NCBI GenBank assembly: GCA_964542915.1
Contig: CAZIVP010000010.1
Span: forward strand, 62,001-126,000
Direction: 5' to 3'
DNA from: CAZIVP01 sp964542915
GTDB taxonomy: Bacteria; Calditrichota; Calditrichia; Calditrichales; Calditrichaceae
DNA length: 64,000 bases
Part shown: positions 34,347-42,987 of the stretch, in pieces
Position numbering within the stretch: position 1 is the first letter of the stretch
Layout: every line of letters starts with the position of its first letter
Position numbers and translations under genes: made by a program
Notes under the pieces: model-generated
Told to the model about the DNA's origin: nothing
Seen by the model: the letters and a program-made list of their open reading frames with translations, nothing else
The model's database searches: none

Positions 34347-35654
34347 ATGACAAAACGATATGTATGGGTTTTAATTTTTCTGCCGGTTTTCCTTCCGGCG
34401 CAGGCGCCGTTATCGGTGGATGAAGTGATTGATCTGGGATTACAACACAACTTTGATATTCGAATCGCCCGTAACCAGGCCGAAATAGCGGCCAAAGAAA
34501 GCGGTAAAGGTAAGGCGGGTTTTTTGCCGGTGATTGACGCCGGTGGTAATTATCAGTATATCCGATCCAGCCAGGAAACCAATTCGCCGTTTAGTTTTGG
34601 TGAATCTACGACCGACGGACTGAGCGGACAGCTAACGCTGCAATGGACTCTGTTCGATGGCTTCCGAATGTTTATAAATAAAGAGCGTCTGGAGGCAAAC
34701 GCCCGTTTTGTGTCGGCAAATACCCGTGCTCAAATCGAGCAGACGGTCGTTTCGATCTTAAGGGCGTACTACAACCTGGTTCAACAAGAACTATTGATGA
34801 GGGTTGCCCGGCAGTCCTTACAAATCTCAGAACAACGCTTGCAAAAAGCAGACATCAGGGAAGAGCTGGGCGGCACATCGGCGACCGACTACTACAACGC
34901 CCGGGTTGCTTTTAATAACGACCGGGAGGCGCTGCTGCAACAGGAACTGAACGTTATCCGGGCCCAAAAAGATTTGAATGTACTATTGGGACGCAATCCC
35001 GAAAAGACGATCGAAGTGCAAAACCACATCGAAATTCCGCAACTCAAGCTCAGCCAGGCCGATCTCGATTCCATGTCGCGTTTATACAACAGTGAGATAA
35101 AAGCGGTGAACCAGGCCCAATATCTGGCAGAGCGGGGTGTTCGGCTTGCACGATCCGTGTTTTATCCGCGTCTTAATTTACGTGCGGAATACGGCTACAG
35201 CGACCGCACAGTGAACAGCGAATCGGAACGGTTTACAGAGCCCATTTCCACCCAAAGCAGCGATGCCTCTGTTGCTTTAAATCTTTCATTCAATCTGTTT
35301 GACGGCTTTCGCCAGAGCATCGATTACCAGAATGCGCGCATTGAGCTCCGCAATAAAAAACTGGCGTTGCAACATACACGGAATCGCATAAAAAGCGAAG
35401 TGCAGAAAAATTATGAGGCTTTTCGCAGCCAGATGAAACGGGTCGTCATACAGGAGGATAATGTGGAGGCGGCGCGGCAAAATATGGAGCTACAGCAGGA
35501 TCGCCACGCCATCGGGACGGCTTCGTCTCTGGAATTTCGCGATGCTCAGGTGAATTACGCCCGTGCGCAGGCCTCGTTGATCAACGCCCGCTATCAGGCG
35601 CGTATTTTGAGATTGGAACTGGAGCGTTTGATGGGAAGGATTGATATCAGGTAA
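34347..35654 (+). CDS. TolC-family outer-membrane efflux protein
   Basis: A 435-residue outer-membrane factor with a signal peptide (MTKRYVWVLIFLPVFLPAQA) and the two repeated helical-hairpin halves of TolC. The first starts LSVDEVIDLGLQHNFDIRIARNQ and contains LQWTLFDGFR, and the second contains LNLSFNLFDGFRQ. It is 11 bp after the pump gene with an AGGATG site, and completes the export channel of the RND system. Confidence 0.92.
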   Translation: MTKRYVWVLIFLPVFLPAQAPLSVDEVIDLGLQHNFDIRIARNQAEIAAKESGKGKAGFLPVIDAGGNYQYIRSSQETNSPFSFGESTTDGLSGQLTLQWTLFDGFRMFINKERLEANARFVSANTRAQIEQTVVSILRAYYNLVQQELLMRVARQSLQISEQRLQKADIREELGGTSATDYYNARVAFNNDREALLQQELNVIRAQKDLNVLLGRNPEKTIEVQNHIEIPQLKLSQADLDSMSRLYNSEIKAVNQAQYLAERGVRLARSVFYPRLNLRAEYGYSDRTVNSESERFTEPISTQSSDASVALNLSFNLFDGFRQSIDYQNARIELRNKKLALQHTRNRIKSEVQKNYEAFRSQMKRVVIQEDNVEAARQNMELQQDRHAIGTASSLEFRDAQVNYARAQASLINARYQARILRLELERLMGRIDIR

Positions 35655-35962
35655 ACAAAGATAAACCCACAAGGACTGTATGCATAATACATTCGAGTTT
35701 GTGTGCGACGGTTCTGAATATTTGTTCACCATCCCTGCTGTCTGATATTATTTTGCAGACTAGTACCAATGATTGTTTTATTGACTCATCTCGGGTTATA
35801 AGAACGATACGGCCGGATAACCTCCCTCATCTTCACAACGTAGAGAAAAGCAAAGGCCCGGGGCCTAATCAGGCAATTTCTTTTTATCCTTCTGTTTTTT
35901 TGTCGGACAATTCCGGGCAACTTTGTACAAAATTGCTGTGCAAACAGGCGCTCACAGAAATA
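35655..35962. other. Intergenic region after the efflux operon
   Basis: No gene is supported in this stretch. A GC-rich near-palindrome AGGCCC-G-GGGCCT (35854-35866) is followed by T-rich sequence and may help end the efflux transcript; the T-run is not immediate, so this is weak. Confidence 0.3.
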
Positions 35963-35997
35963 AAAAAACCGGCTTTTAAAGACAAAAGCCGGTTTTT
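35963..35997 (-). terminator. Rho-independent terminator of the tRNA-Ala gene
   Basis: A 14-bp perfect inverted repeat (AAAAACCGGCTTTT / AAAAGCCGGTTTTT) with a 6-nt loop lies directly 3' of the tRNA on the minus strand, ending in a run of T on that strand. Confidence 0.82.
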
Positions 35998-36000
35998 CGG

Positions 36001-36073
<73 letters not shown>

Positions 36074-36087
36074 TTCATCAATTGACA

Positions 36088-36116
36088 AATATAAGCGATC
36101 CTGCAAAAACTGTCAA
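36088..36116 (-). promoter_or_regulatory. Sigma70-type promoter of tRNA-Ala
   Basis: On the minus strand a perfect TTGACA (36116-36111) is followed after 17 bp by TATATT (36093-36088). The predicted start is about 8 nt before the tRNA 5' end. Confidence 0.75.
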
Positions 36117-36353
36117 ATGAAAGTTTAAACGACAATAACCCGAATAAATATCTCGTGTTGCAAAATTGCGGTAATGACTGTATGCTTACGAACGATACGT
36201 TGTTAGATCAAGCCTATTCGAACTGAACGGCCGGAAAAAATGGTTCACAGAAGGCGCTCGTTCAGCTTAGGATGTTAGGATGGTGTTTTAGTTCGAATTT
36301 TTTGTGACGCCAATGATAAATTAAATTTTTCAAGTTTTTGAGAAAGGCGACCA

Positions 36354-36755
36354 ATGAAGGGAGCGGTTGAATGTTTATCAAAACGTAAAGATACGGAACT
36401 GCCGCGTGTAATCGCGAAAGAAGGCTGGCGGTTTCACCATATCGGGATCCCGACGGAGCAGAAGCGCGACGGGGAAACGTATATCAAACATCTCAAAATG
36501 TACGTTTCCGGTTTTGATAGCAGTCCGTACGGTATCGAATGGATGCGTTTCGAACCTGACAGTCCCGTTTCACGATGGGTGCGTGAATTGCCGCATTTGG
36601 CTTTTGTTGTTGATGATCTCGAGGCCGCTCTGGACGATAAGCGCATCATCAGTGAAATTTCGAATCCGTCGCCGGGCGTTCGCGTCGCCATGATTCTGGA
36701 CGATGGCGCGCCGGTTGAATTGATAGAATTCGCAACCGATGCATCTGACGAGTAA
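36354..36755 (+). CDS. VOC-like small protein
   Basis: A 133-residue protein. The segments GWRFHHIGIPTEQ near residue 24 and LPHLAFVVDDLEAALDDK near 80 fit the start of each half of a vicinal-oxygen-chelate fold, and it ends with ILDDGAPVELIEF. AAAGGC precedes the ATG. Function unknown. It stands alone, 110 bp before the next gene. Confidence 0.68.
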   Translation: MKGAVECLSKRKDTELPRVIAKEGWRFHHIGIPTEQKRDGETYIKHLKMYVSGFDSSPYGIEWMRFEPDSPVSRWVRELPHLAFVVDDLEAALDDKRIISEISNPSPGVRVAMILDDGAPVELIEFATDASDE

Positions 36756-36865
36756 AATAATTTCAGTCCTGTGACCCTAAACGACACTTTCATTGTACCA
36801 ATTAAAATCGTAAAATAAAGCCTGTTCTTACAATACGCTCATGAGTGCAAGGGACGGAGTGATTC

Positions 36866-37675
36866 ATGAAACTCATTTCCATTATTCTTGTAGTCTTGAT
36901 TGTTCTGATTTTTCTTATCTGGCTGGGCCTTCAGATTAAACCGAAACCGTTTGAAGTTTACGGCGTCAAAACGGAGATCAACGATAAGACCGATCTGCCC
37001 GACAGCCTGCCGAAACCTGTCAAGCAGTTCTATCAGAAAATTTATGGTAGCGATTATCCGGTTATTAAAACGGCGGTTGTTTCGGGACGCCAAAAAATGC
37101 GAATCGGAGGCATTACCTTTCCCGGACGTTTTCGTTTCATATACGAAGCCGGACATTCCTATCGCCACTATATCCAGCTCACGTTTTTTGGTGTTCCGAT
37201 CATGACCGTCAATGAATATTTCATTAATGGTAAGAGTCGATTGGAGCTTCCGTTTGGGGTGGAAGAGGGGCCTAAAATAGATCAGGGGGCTAACCTGGGC
37301 TTATGGGCGGAATCGGTCTGGCTGCCAGCCGTGTTGATTTCCGATGTTCGCGTGCACTGGAAGGCGATTAACTCGGAAACGGCCCTTTTGTATGTGCCTT
37401 TCGGCGAACGGCGACAACATTTTATAGTGCGATTCGATCCCCAAAATCGCAGGCTTCAGATGCTGGAGTCCATGCGATTTAAAGGCAACCAGAGTAAAGA
37501 GAAAATTTTGTGGCTCAACGAAGTTAAACAGTGGGGAGAAATCGATGGCTATATGCTTCCACGAGTCGCTGCGCTCACCTGGTTTGATGAAGGCCGTCCC
37601 TGGGCCGTTTTTACTGTGGAAGAGATTGTGTACAATGCGGATGTCAGCGACGATCTTCGTGCAGAGACATTGTAA
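36866..37675 (+). CDS. Conserved hypothetical protein with N-terminal membrane anchor
   Basis: A 269-residue protein with one N-terminal helix (about 4-26) and a beta-rich remainder with several Trp and aromatic residues (LTFFGVPIMTVNEYFINGKS, LGLWAESVWLPAVLISD). It is reminiscent of the DUF6544 type, but I am not sure of this. GGACGGAG precedes the ATG. It is followed 24 bp later by a small membrane protein and probably shares its transcript. No function can be assigned. Confidence 0.7.
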   Translation: MKLISIILVVLIVLIFLIWLGLQIKPKPFEVYGVKTEINDKTDLPDSLPKPVKQFYQKIYGSDYPVIKTAVVSGRQKMRIGGITFPGRFRFIYEAGHSYRHYIQLTFFGVPIMTVNEYFINGKSRLELPFGVEEGPKIDQGANLGLWAESVWLPAVLISDVRVHWKAINSETALLYVPFGERRQHFIVRFDPQNRRLQMLESMRFKGNQSKEKILWLNEVKQWGEIDGYMLPRVAALTWFDEGRPWAVFTVEEIVYNADVSDDLRAETL

Positions 37676-37699
37676 AAGAGAACGCATACGGGAGTGATT

Positions 37700-38095
37700 A
37701 TGTCCAAAACGTTGACCCTTTTTATATCAATCGTATTGCTCCTCCATGGAATCATTCATCTGATGGGTACCGCCGTTTATTTGAAATGGATGGAGATTGA
37801 GGGCTTTCCGTTCAAGACCACGGTTTTTGGAGGACATTGGGATTTGGGAGAAGTCGGAATTAAAATTTACGGAATGTTATGGGCGCTTGCGTTTTTAGGT
37901 TTCATCGCATCGGTCGTGACGCTGCTTAACGGCTGGCAAATATGGACGAATCTATTGTGGATTGTAACCTTGTTCTCCCTGCTGCTTACCATTATGGATT
38001 GGCACGTGGCCTATGCCGGTGTGATCATCAATCTGATCATCTTATTCGGATTGACGGTCGGTCCATCCTTGGGGCGCTGGATGTCGAATATATGA
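37700..38095 (+). CDS. Small four-helix membrane protein, unknown function
   Basis: A 131-residue, very hydrophobic protein with four membrane helices (about 5-25, 50-72, 77-94 and 100-122). The motif LHGIIHLMGTAVYLKW is near the N-terminus. The ATG at 37700 follows GGGAG at 6 nt; an in-frame GTG at 37694 is less likely. It is probably in one operon with the preceding gene. Not recognised. Confidence 0.65.
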   Translation: MSKTLTLFISIVLLLHGIIHLMGTAVYLKWMEIEGFPFKTTVFGGHWDLGEVGIKIYGMLWALAFLGFIASVVTLLNGWQIWTNLLWIVTLFSLLLTIMDWHVAYAGVIINLIILFGLTVGPSLGRWMSNI

Positions 38096-38259
38096 TTCGG
38101 AAACGCACAAGTGCGATTTATCGCATTTTTACAGATATAGGGTTATTGGGATGGGAGCGTCTGTTTGCAATCTAAGAACCTTCAGACCGATACCATTTAA
38201 TAAACGGAACGGATCATGTTCCGTTTTCCGATAGCCATACAGCTATCGTCGAGGATTAT

Positions 38260-38808
38260 ATGAATATTCGGTTCATTTTACCCGGTTTGATTATGACCGC
38301 ATTAATGGGCGGGTTCATGACGGCCAAAGGGGAAACGCCCGTTGCGGTGGATTCTGTCGATTTGGAACGCTATGCGGGGCTTTGGTATGAAATTGCCAAA
38401 ATCCCAAACCGCTTTCAGAAAAAGTGCGATCGAAATACAACTGCCCGCTATACCCTTAATGAGGATGGTACAATCCGGGTGGTTAATCAGTGTATTGCTG
38501 CTAACGGCGATACCGTGAGCAGTGAAGGCCGCGCCCGGGTGGTGGATAATACGGGCAATGCCCGCCTGGAAGTGAGCTTTGTGAGCGTGTTCGGATTCCA
38601 TCTGTTTTGGGGGGATTACTGGATCATCGGTCTGGCCGGTGACTATCGCTACGCTGTGGTTGGTACGCCCGATCGCAAATACGGTTGGATTTTGAGCCGC
38701 ATACCCGACCTTAACGAAAGCGATTTGCAAGAAGTCAAACACATACTGAAAGACCAGGGTTACGTATTCGACCGCTTTGTGTTTACCGTCCAGCAATTAA
38801 ATCAATAG
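38260..38808 (+). CDS. Bacterial lipocalin (Blc-like), secreted
   Basis: A 182-residue protein with a signal peptide (about 1-25). The lipocalin G-x-W motif is present in LERYAGLWYEIAKIPNRFQKKC, with further conserved blocks VVNQC, DYWIIGL and YAVVGTPDRKYGWILSR. Bacterial lipocalins bind lipids in the periplasm or outer membrane. There is no obvious lipobox Cys, unlike E. coli Blc. A GAGGAT site precedes the ATG. Confidence 0.88.
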   Translation: MNIRFILPGLIMTALMGGFMTAKGETPVAVDSVDLERYAGLWYEIAKIPNRFQKKCDRNTTARYTLNEDGTIRVVNQCIAANGDTVSSEGRARVVDNTGNARLEVSFVSVFGFHLFWGDYWIIGLAGDYRYAVVGTPDRKYGWILSRIPDLNESDLQEVKHILKDQGYVFDRFVFTVQQLNQ

Positions 38809-39002
38809 CTTGATAAATTCGCCATTGATGCATAGGAATAATTTAACTAATTTATTCGATCTTTACGAGTAACATACTGCGCTGCTATGGATAGCCTGCT
38901 TGCACTGCTTCTCTCACTTAGGATAGGATTCGCAGTGATTCGCCTCATTGCAAACGCTTAACAGGGCCGGATGGTTGCTGATGCATAGGGGCATAGGTTT
39001 CC

Positions 39003-39045
39003 CTTTCGGGCCTCGTAAAATAGATGTACGTAAGCCGCCCGAAAG
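39003..39045. repeat. 9-bp perfect inverted repeat upstream of a hypothetical gene
   Basis: CTTTCGGGC (39003-39011) pairs with GCCCGAAAG (39037-39045) around a 25-nt loop, ending 30 bp before the start of the next gene. It could be a structured leader or a binding site. A direct repeat TGATGCATAGG also occurs near 38827 and 38978 in the same gap. Confidence 0.4.
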
Positions 39046-39074
39046 CATTTGAATCTTACATAAGGAGTTAGGCC

Positions 39075-40148
39075 ATGATCCATAGATCTTCATCCGCCGT
39101 TTTGATCCTTTTTTTCATTGTATTGGTTATTTCATCCCGAGCTCAGTCTCAGGAACAGGCCGTGCTGGTACCAAAGCCTGTCCCGGGCGCGCCGTTTCAG
39201 CTAATCGACAAAGAAGATCTATTCGGTAAAGCGTATCGCTGGTTTCTGGAGGGCCGCTACGAACTGGCCTCGGATACCCTGCGTAAATTGGTAGCGAAAG
39301 CAGGTTTCGAGCTTGAACCGGATAATTATTACATTGTCGTACCGAATTTTACGAAGTCTGTAAGCCCCATAGGACTCTTTTACGAAGATCAGGATTATTT
39401 TAAACGCCGCTTTTATGGTCTCGAAAAAGATAATCTGTATTATATTTTTATAACACGGCAACGGGAGGGTAAATCTTTCCTCTCGGTTTTAGCCACCGAA
39501 AAAGCCTCGCCCTTTGTGGAAAATCTTCCTCTGTTTTTGGGGCTGTTACAACAGCCGTTTCAGGCGCTGGAAGCGCCAAGAGACACTTCGGCGGAAATAA
39601 CCTATGTGGATGTCCGCCGGTTCAATGTACCTAAAGCGTTCCGAAAATACAGTGATATTTCGGTGATCGTAAAGCCTGCATTGGAAGAGGAGGAGGAACT
39701 GGGAAGGGTGGTTTTCGACAATACGTCCCTGGAACGCTGGAGTTACGGAATCGCAACGGCCATTACCAGTGAACAGGATGTGGACCTCGTCGTTAATCCC
39801 GACGGCAAGATCACGGTGCGGCCGAAGCCCAATCTGGATTTGGCGGCCTTTGCGGTCGTCAATTACCATTTTAAAGCGGTGGATACCAAAGCGCCTGCTT
39901 TAGCCAGTTCCGTTCATCTTTTAGGCGGCCTCCGCATGATCGATTTTTTGGAGCCGATTGTGGGCATCGGCGCGGGGATTCCGGTGAGCATGATCGAACT
40001 GCATCTGTTTACGGGATTCAGTTTTGAATTTGCCAATGCTCTGAAGTCGGGTTATGCGGTCAATGATCCGGTCAGTAAAGATGAACATCCCTTTAAAACC
40101 GAAATCCGACCAAAATTCCGCTTCGGAATCGAAGTAAAATTTCCGTAA
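39075..40148 (+). CDS. Secreted hypothetical protein
   Basis: A 357-residue protein with a signal peptide (MIHRSSSAVLILFFIVLVISSRAQ). The middle is mixed alpha/beta; the last hundred residues have glycine-rich hydrophobic strands (SSVHLLGGLRMIDFLEPIVGIGAGIPVS and a final FRFGIEVKFP) that look like an outer-membrane strand region. I do not recognise a family. AAGGAG precedes the ATG. A small membrane protein follows 73 bp later. Confidence 0.7.
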   Translation: MIHRSSSAVLILFFIVLVISSRAQSQEQAVLVPKPVPGAPFQLIDKEDLFGKAYRWFLEGRYELASDTLRKLVAKAGFELEPDNYYIVVPNFTKSVSPIGLFYEDQDYFKRRFYGLEKDNLYYIFITRQREGKSFLSVLATEKASPFVENLPLFLGLLQQPFQALEAPRDTSAEITYVDVRRFNVPKAFRKYSDISVIVKPALEEEEELGRVVFDNTSLERWSYGIATAITSEQDVDLVVNPDGKITVRPKPNLDLAAFAVVNYHFKAVDTKAPALASSVHLLGGLRMIDFLEPIVGIGAGIPVSMIELHLFTGFSFEFANALKSGYAVNDPVSKDEHPFKTEIRPKFRFGIEVKFP

Positions 40149-40221
40149 ATGTATAAGGACGTCATATTATAAACGGCCGACGCCGGTCGATCATATAACA
40201 TAAACGTAGGAGGAAGGCGCC

Positions 40222-40482
40222 ATGTTGGGTTTTCTATCGTCACTTCCCGGTCTGCTCAGTTTGGTTGGCATTATTGTTCTGATTATCACCTCGCCGCGCT
40301 TCAAAAGCGTAAGTGTGCAGGCTTCGAATGTCAATACCATCATGCGGGTGGTTGTTTCGCTGGTTGTACTGGCCGCCGCACTATATGTGATTCTGTCTCA
40401 AAATTACGAATCGGACACCCAGAAATGGGCCTTCGGAGCGGTGGGAATGGTGATCGGCTACTGGCTTCCGTCGAATCGTTGA
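40222..40482 (+). CDS. Small membrane protein, unknown function
   Basis: An 86-residue protein with hydrophobic segments at about 5-22 and 41-59 and a possible third at 69-83. It has a very strong AGGAGG ribosome-binding site. No family recognised; it may accompany the secreted protein upstream. Confidence 0.6.
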   Translation: MLGFLSSLPGLLSLVGIIVLIITSPRFKSVSVQASNVNTIMRVVVSLVVLAAALYVILSQNYESDTQKWAFGAVGMVIGYWLPSNR

Positions 40483-40543
40483 AAGCGGCGATAATGACCT
40501 GAAGCAGAGGTATCGCAGTTTATACATTATTTAGACGGGGGAA

Positions 40544-41026
40544 TTGAGATTGGAACATATCCTCGATGAAATGCTGGAAGCATGGAGGACAAACAATCGT
40601 ATCAATCTATTTTTGATCGAACGTATTGGCGACGAGGGCATGAAATGCACTCTGTCAAAACACGGGGGACGCACTGTGGTGCGCCAGTTCGCTCATTTAC
40701 ACAATGTTCGTTTGTGGCATCTGGAGAGGCGGGCATGTTCCCTGGCCAAAGGTTTATATCAATATGACACTCACGAAGAACCGGATAAGGTCCATTTAAT
40801 CCAGTGTCTCAACGATTCCGCCGAACGCATCGCAACGTTCATACGGGATATTGTAACAGGTGGCGGGAAGTATCGAACGTTTAAAAAAGGGATTATCAAT
40901 CATCTTGCGTACTTTATCGCGCATGAAAGTCACCACCGCGGCAATATTCTGCTGACGCTGAAAATGTGCGGTAATCCGGTTGATGCGGGCAGCCGTTATG
41001 CCATATGGGATTGGAATAATCGATAG
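40544..41026 (+). CDS. DinB-like four-helix protein
   Basis: A 160-residue protein that fits the DinB/YfiT metal-binding superfamily: a His after the first helices (QFAHLHNVRLWHLE) and the C-terminal AHESHHRGNILLTLK, which supplies two more His in the usual H-x3-H spacing. Members are often bacillithiol- or mycothiol-linked transferases or DNA-damage-induced proteins. The start is a TTG (40544, or 40550 with better spacing to GGGGG). Confidence 0.75.
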   Translation: MRLEHILDEMLEAWRTNNRINLFLIERIGDEGMKCTLSKHGGRTVVRQFAHLHNVRLWHLERRACSLAKGLYQYDTHEEPDKVHLIQCLNDSAERIATFIRDIVTGGGKYRTFKKGIINHLAYFIAHESHHRGNILLTLKMCGNPVDAGSRYAIWDWNNR

Positions 41027-41359
41027 TGTGTACACATTATGACACCCGCATTTTATTTGAAGCGTATGTTTTGTAACTTAGATATTATTGACAAAAGGGC
41101 CATGATTTGGCTTCAATGGTAAAACCCGAAAAAATGGAATTCAGGTGGGTGTGCGGGTTTAAGCCGAATGCCCGTTTTCGTATAAACCGGCAGCCATCGC
41201 TCATGAATCCGTCCGATTGTAAAACGGTGATAGTGTTTTTACGGAACGGTTACCCGACGCGGGTTGAGGCACCACTATGCAAAATCAGTTATTTACTCAT
41301 GTACTCATCCGGTTCGAAGAAATGGTTAAACTTAAATTACAAGCAAAAGGATTTGGTTG
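41027..41359. other. Intergenic region without a supported gene
   Basis: An open frame of 86 codons (41107-41367) exists but lacks a ribosome-binding site, has no recognisable motif and overlaps the next gene, so it is not called. A TTGACA at about 41090 has no -10 box at the right distance. Confidence 0.4.
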
Positions 41360-41944
41360 ATGATTAACACCGTATGTGTTTATTGTGGATCCAGTAAGGG
41401 CAACGAGGCGATATATGCAGAAGAAGCAAAGGCCTTTGGTCGTTTGCTTGTACAATACGGTCTGAAATTGGTTTACGGAGGAGCACGGGTGGGTATTATG
41501 GGTATTCTTGCCGATACGGTTCTCAAAGCAGGCGGAACCGCCATCGGCGTTATACCTGAAAATCTGGTTGATCTGGAAGTGGCCCATGATAATCTGAGCG
41601 AACTCCATGTTGTGGATTCCATGCATAAACGCAAAGCCGAAATGGCCGATCGTTCGGATGCCTTTATCGCGCTGCCAGGGGGGCTGGGGACCTTTGAAGA
41701 ATTGTTTGAAGTAATGACCTGGGCGCAATTGGGTTTGCATCAAAAGCCGTGTGGGTTGCTTAATATCAATGGTTTTTTCGATCCCTTAGTCGCGTTTCTG
41801 GATCATGCCGTCGATCAGGGCTTCATCCAGTCGATGCACCGGCGTCTGCTAATGGTGGAGGAGAAGTCGCAAAGATTGATCGAACGATTCAACAAATTCA
41901 AACCCGTTACAATACCCAAATGGATTGATGAAGATGAGCGATAA
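41360..41944 (+). CDS. LOG-family protein (TIGR00730, nucleoside 5'-monophosphate phosphoribohydrolase-like)
   Basis: A 194-residue Rossmann-like protein with the LOG motifs: VCVYCGSSKGNEAIY at the start, LVYGGARVGIMGILAD, MHKRKAEMADRSDAFIALPGGLGTFEELFE (PGGxGTxxE). Family members split nucleoside monophosphates to release the base and ribose-5-phosphate. The ATG at 41360 is used; AAAGGA is upstream. It stands alone. Confidence 0.9.
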   Translation: MINTVCVYCGSSKGNEAIYAEEAKAFGRLLVQYGLKLVYGGARVGIMGILADTVLKAGGTAIGVIPENLVDLEVAHDNLSELHVVDSMHKRKAEMADRSDAFIALPGGLGTFEELFEVMTWAQLGLHQKPCGLLNINGFFDPLVAFLDHAVDQGFIQSMHRRLLMVEEKSQRLIERFNKFKPVTIPKWIDEDER

Positions 41945-42285
41945 TCGCTTGGTTTTTTATTATAAATACCTTTCCAAAATAAAAGAAAGATCGTATTGTC
42001 GTAAAATAAATTCTGAAATACGGATCAAGATAAACTGATGAAAGTTCTGTCTTGTCAATTCATTTGTGTAATTTTGGACATCGTTGACAGTGTAAACGAC
42101 GATGTTAAATTGTTCGGTTTGCCGAGGGCAAGCGATAATAAAACATAATGTTTAAAGAACAGTATAAATGGAGTGGTAAAGGAATACGGGCGATATATGA
42201 AGTGTTAGCGTTTCCAAAAAATTATTACGCTGAACAGGAATAATTTGAAGAATGGATGCATTTATATTACCTTGTGAAAATGAAA
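41945..42285. other. AT-rich intergenic region upstream of the SUF regulator
   Basis: A 31-codon open frame (42148-42243, ending AFPKNYYAEQE) is present but has no ribosome-binding site and no recognised likeness; it is not called as a gene. No RNA or repeat is evident otherwise. Confidence 0.35.
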
Positions 42286-42350
42286 CACGACTAAAATTAT
42301 CGCATTAACTCTTTTTTTGCGATAATATACGACAATATTAGTCGGATATA
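42286..42350. promoter_or_regulatory. Candidate Rrf2-type operators upstream of the SUF regulator
   Basis: Two similar AT-centred palindromes occur in tandem. The first is ACGACTAAAATTATCGC (about 42287-42303). The second is ATATACGACAATATTAGTCG extended to 42350 (42325-42350), with arms CGAC/GTCG around an AT core. Between them TTATCGCA (42297-42304) and TTGCGATAA (42317-42325) form another inverted repeat. The regulator ATG begins 3 bp after the second site. Autoregulation by the Rrf2 protein is inferred. Confidence 0.5.
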
Positions 42351-42352
42351 AA

Positions 42353-42844
42353 ATGCTACGGTTCAGTAAAAAAGTCGAATACGCGCTCATAGCCATGGTT
42401 GAAATGGCCGAACAGGAGCCGTCCGAATTGGTAACCGCCCGTGAAATAAGCCGGCGTTACAACATTCCCAATGAAATATTGGGTAAAATTTTGCAGAAGC
42501 TAACGCGTCAGGGATTGTTGAAGTCGGTGCAGGGTGTGCGGGGCGGATACACGCTGGAACGCCGGCCGCAGACGATTACAATTCGGGAAGTTGTGGAGGC
42601 CGTTGACGGTCCGATGAGTTTGGTTGCATGTTCGACAGATGCCAATTGCGAATGCGAACAACTGGTTTTTTGTAACATTCGTTACCCTATGCATATCATA
42701 GAATCGGAGCTGGTACGCTTCTTTAATTCGATAACGCTGCGGCAATTGATGGGCAGGCGCGATGGCAGTGCTGCCGGTTTTGTTGGCCCTGAAACGCTGC
42801 AAGATTTCCAGGCGCAATCCGGCTTTGATGAAGAGAAGACGTAG
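42353..42844 (+). CDS. Rrf2-family Fe-S-type regulator of the SUF operon
   Basis: A 163-residue winged-helix regulator: FSKKVEYALIAMVEMAEQ, the recognition helix region IPNEILGKILQKLTRQGLLKS and the wing VRGGYTLER. Cysteines CSTDANCECEQLVFC (about 91-105) fit Fe-S ligands of IscR/SufR-like proteins. It lies 143 bp upstream of sufB, so it probably senses Fe-S status and controls the operon. GGA is 6 nt from the ATG. Confidence 0.88.
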   Translation: MLRFSKKVEYALIAMVEMAEQEPSELVTAREISRRYNIPNEILGKILQKLTRQGLLKSVQGVRGGYTLERRPQTITIREVVEAVDGPMSLVACSTDANCECEQLVFCNIRYPMHIIESELVRFFNSITLRQLMGRRDGSAAGFVGPETLQDFQAQSGFDEEKT

Positions 42845-42987
42845 CGCGTATTGACCAGAAATTCATAATAAATCACTGGTTTTCCGGTTTGGAAGTCGGA
42901 TATCGGAGCATTTTTCGGAATGAAGCATGAATACATGTAAACAAAAACCATACAATTAAAAAACCAAAGCAAAGAGGGCAGCATTTT

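Noticed and set aside
41107..41367. 86-codon open frame before the LOG gene
   Set aside because: No ribosome-binding site, no recognisable motif, and it overlaps the true start of the next gene.
42148..42243. 31-codon open frame in the gap upstream of the SUF regulator
   Set aside because: Short, AT-rich and without a ribosome-binding site; could be a gene remnant but cannot be supported.
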